From contig CAMDCO010000011.1 in assembly GCA_945890495.1 (NCBI GenBank), positions 1 to 50,805 on the forward strand: a stretch of DNA of 50,805 bases, written 5' to 3'. Shown here one piece after another: positions 49,856 through 50,805 of this stretch. Position 1 is the first letter of the stretch. Every line of letters begins with the position of its first letter. The DNA is from Bordetella parapertussis. Its GTDB lineage: Bacteria > Pseudomonadota > Gammaproteobacteria > Burkholderiales > Thiobacillaceae. The translations under genes and the position numbers were made by a program. A model generated the notes under the pieces. That model was given only the letters and a program-made list of their open reading frames with translations. It did not search any database and was not told the DNA's origin.

Positions 49856-50805
49856 ACCCCGCTCCACAGCGCATACAGTCCGGCACCCAAGGCCAGCCCC
49901 AGGGGCAGCGTGACGACCCAGGCCAGCAGGATGTGGGCGATGGTTCGCCAGTTGCGTTTGCCGTTCACCGCGCCGATGCCGAAGATCGCGCTGGTCGAAA
50001 CATGGGTGGTGGAAACCGGCAGGCCCAGATGGGAGGCGCCCAGCACCAGCCCCGCCGTGACCAGATTGGCGGCCAGCCCCTGGCCATGATTGAGATCGGT
50101 GATACGCCGACTCATCGTTTCCGCCACTCGACGGCCCTGGATCAGCCCGCCCGCTGCCATGACCAGCGCAACAAGCGCGATGACCCAGACCGGCTGCGGC
50201 TGTCCGCCGAGCGCGCTGGCGGCCAGCAGTAGAGCGGCGATCTTGGGCGTGTCGTTGACGGCGCGAGCGAAGCAGACGCTGCCGGCGCTGGCGATATGCA
50301 GGGCGTTCATCGCTGTATGCGCGTCCAGGCCGACAAAGCGGCCGTCGTAACGCGTCGCACAAGCGGGCAGGTCGCCCATCGCCATGGCAAGCCCGGGGGC
50401 GGGCATGGACAGCGTGGCCGCCGACATTCCAGCCGGTAGCGCTTGCGGTTGCGTTTGCGCCGCCGTTTCCCCCACACACAGGCAACTCGTCGCGACGATG
50501 CCCAGCCGCAGGCGCAGCCGGTGCAGAGCCGGATACAGCAGCAGGATCAAACCGATGGCGAGCAGCGGACTCAGCAACAAGGGCTGGGCGAATTTGTTAA
50601 CCAATACCGTCCAGTTCACACCGCTGCTATTTGCCACCAGCGCCGCGCCGACCAAAGCCCCCGTCAGCGCATGGGTGGTGGAGGTGGGCATGCCCAGCCA
50701 GGTGGCCAGCAGCACCGTGGCGCCCGCGCCGATGCCGATGGCGGCCAATAGGGCGTCGTTCAGCGTGCCGGGCGGAATCAGGCCGTTGCCGCTGAAGGTT
50801 TGCAC
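49852..50805 (-). CDS. PiT-family inorganic phosphate transporter, C-terminal part (cut by window edge)
   Basis: 317 residues of a membrane transporter whose first 60 or so residues lie beyond the window. Both PiT signature repeats are visible: ATWLGMPTSTTHALTGALVG and HLGLPVSTTHVSTSAIFGIG, plus the ARAVNDTPKIAALLL segment and DLNHGQGLAANLVTAGLVLG. About 10 hydrophobic helices are evident. The central linker (about 100-165) is long and Ala/Pro/Gln-rich. PiT carriers move phosphate as a metal-phosphate complex with protons and also admit arsenate; the downstream arsM raises that possibility (inference). It heads the PiT-DUF3047-arsM unit. Confidence 0.92.
   Translation of the reverse strand: MQTFSGNGLIPPGTLNDALLAAIGIGAGATVLLATWLGMPTSTTHALTGALVGAALVANSSGVNWTVLVNKFAQPLLLSPLLAIGLILLLYPALHRLRLRLGIVATSCLCVGETAAQTQPQALPAGMSAATLSMPAPGLAMAMGDLPACATRYDGRFVGLDAHTAMNALHIASAGSVCFARAVNDTPKIAALLLAASALGGQPQPVWVIALVALVMAAGGLIQGRRVAETMSRRITDLNHGQGLAANLVTAGLVLGASHLGLPVSTTHVSTSAIFGIGAVNGKRNWRTIAHILLAWVVTLPLGLALGAGLYALWSGV

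Noticed and set aside
49856-50485. Upstream extension of the DUF3047 frame across the PiT gene
   Set aside because: It is an out-of-phase reading of the PiT coding sequence on the same strand; the DUF3047 signal peptide begins at 49855.

Overview
The window looks like a chromosomal segment of a GC-rich betaproteobacterium. The Nitrosomonadales/Rhodocyclales side (Thiobacillus- or Gallionella-like) is my best guess. The grounds are gene orders I associate with that class: dusB-fis-purH-purD, a TorF-type porin followed by glnK-amtB, a stand-alone PTS (EIIA-Man, HPr, EI) with no sugar permease, rlmH-maf-rng, and a giant DUF3683 FAD/Fe-S dehydrogenase. The genus is not proven. Both ends cut a gene: purD on the left, a PiT phosphate transporter on the right.

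Layout. 1-3.2 kb (minus): dusB-fis-purH-purD, i.e. tRNA dihydrouridine synthesis, Fis and late purine synthesis. 3.3-5.9 kb (plus): lnt and selD. 5.9-12.3 kb (minus): a hybrid histidine kinase with a NarL-type regulator, metF, an MbfA-like ferritin/VIT1 iron protein, comM and ubiK. 12.4-15.2 kb (plus): a nitrogen operon (TorF porin, glnK, amtB) behind a recognisable NtrC site and sigma-54 promoter. 15.6-18.1 kb (plus): rlmH-maf-rng. 18.1-21.9 kb (minus): a tightly overlapping operon EVE-tauE/safE-yggS-proC-yggT-yggU. Then a methyltransferase, argB, and phoB-phoR with a triple Pho box. 26-30.3 kb (minus): a HIT protein and the 1260-residue dehydrogenase. 30.4-32.8 kb: the regulatory PTS. 32.9-39.2 kb: grxD, a DUF559 nuclease inside palindromic repeats, an AddB-like nuclease, tRNA-Phe, a REP-type Y1 transposase between inverted repeats, pyrE and xth.

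From 39 kb the window becomes accessory: a 0.5-kb array of palindromic repeats, an ECF sigma factor with a zinc anti-sigma protein, a NemR-like TetR regulator with an AhpD-like peroxidase and four matching operator-like sites, a DUF2934/GH133/GH63 glycogen- or oligosaccharide-trimming operon, and an operon of PiT transporter, DUF3047, a tiny cysteine-rich ORF and an arsenite methyltransferase.

The most unusual layer is the repeat DNA. At least four families of palindromic repeats occur. One 23-base core recurs at three loci; at one it carries the stop codons of two convergent genes (selD and the kinase). A second family surrounds the DUF559 nuclease and encodes part of its C-terminus. A third forms near-perfect 30-base inverted ends around the Y1 transposase. 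These nuclease/repeat pairings, together with the TetR/ECF redox locus, are the best candidates for under-described biology here. No CRISPR array, rRNA, integrase or prophage was seen.
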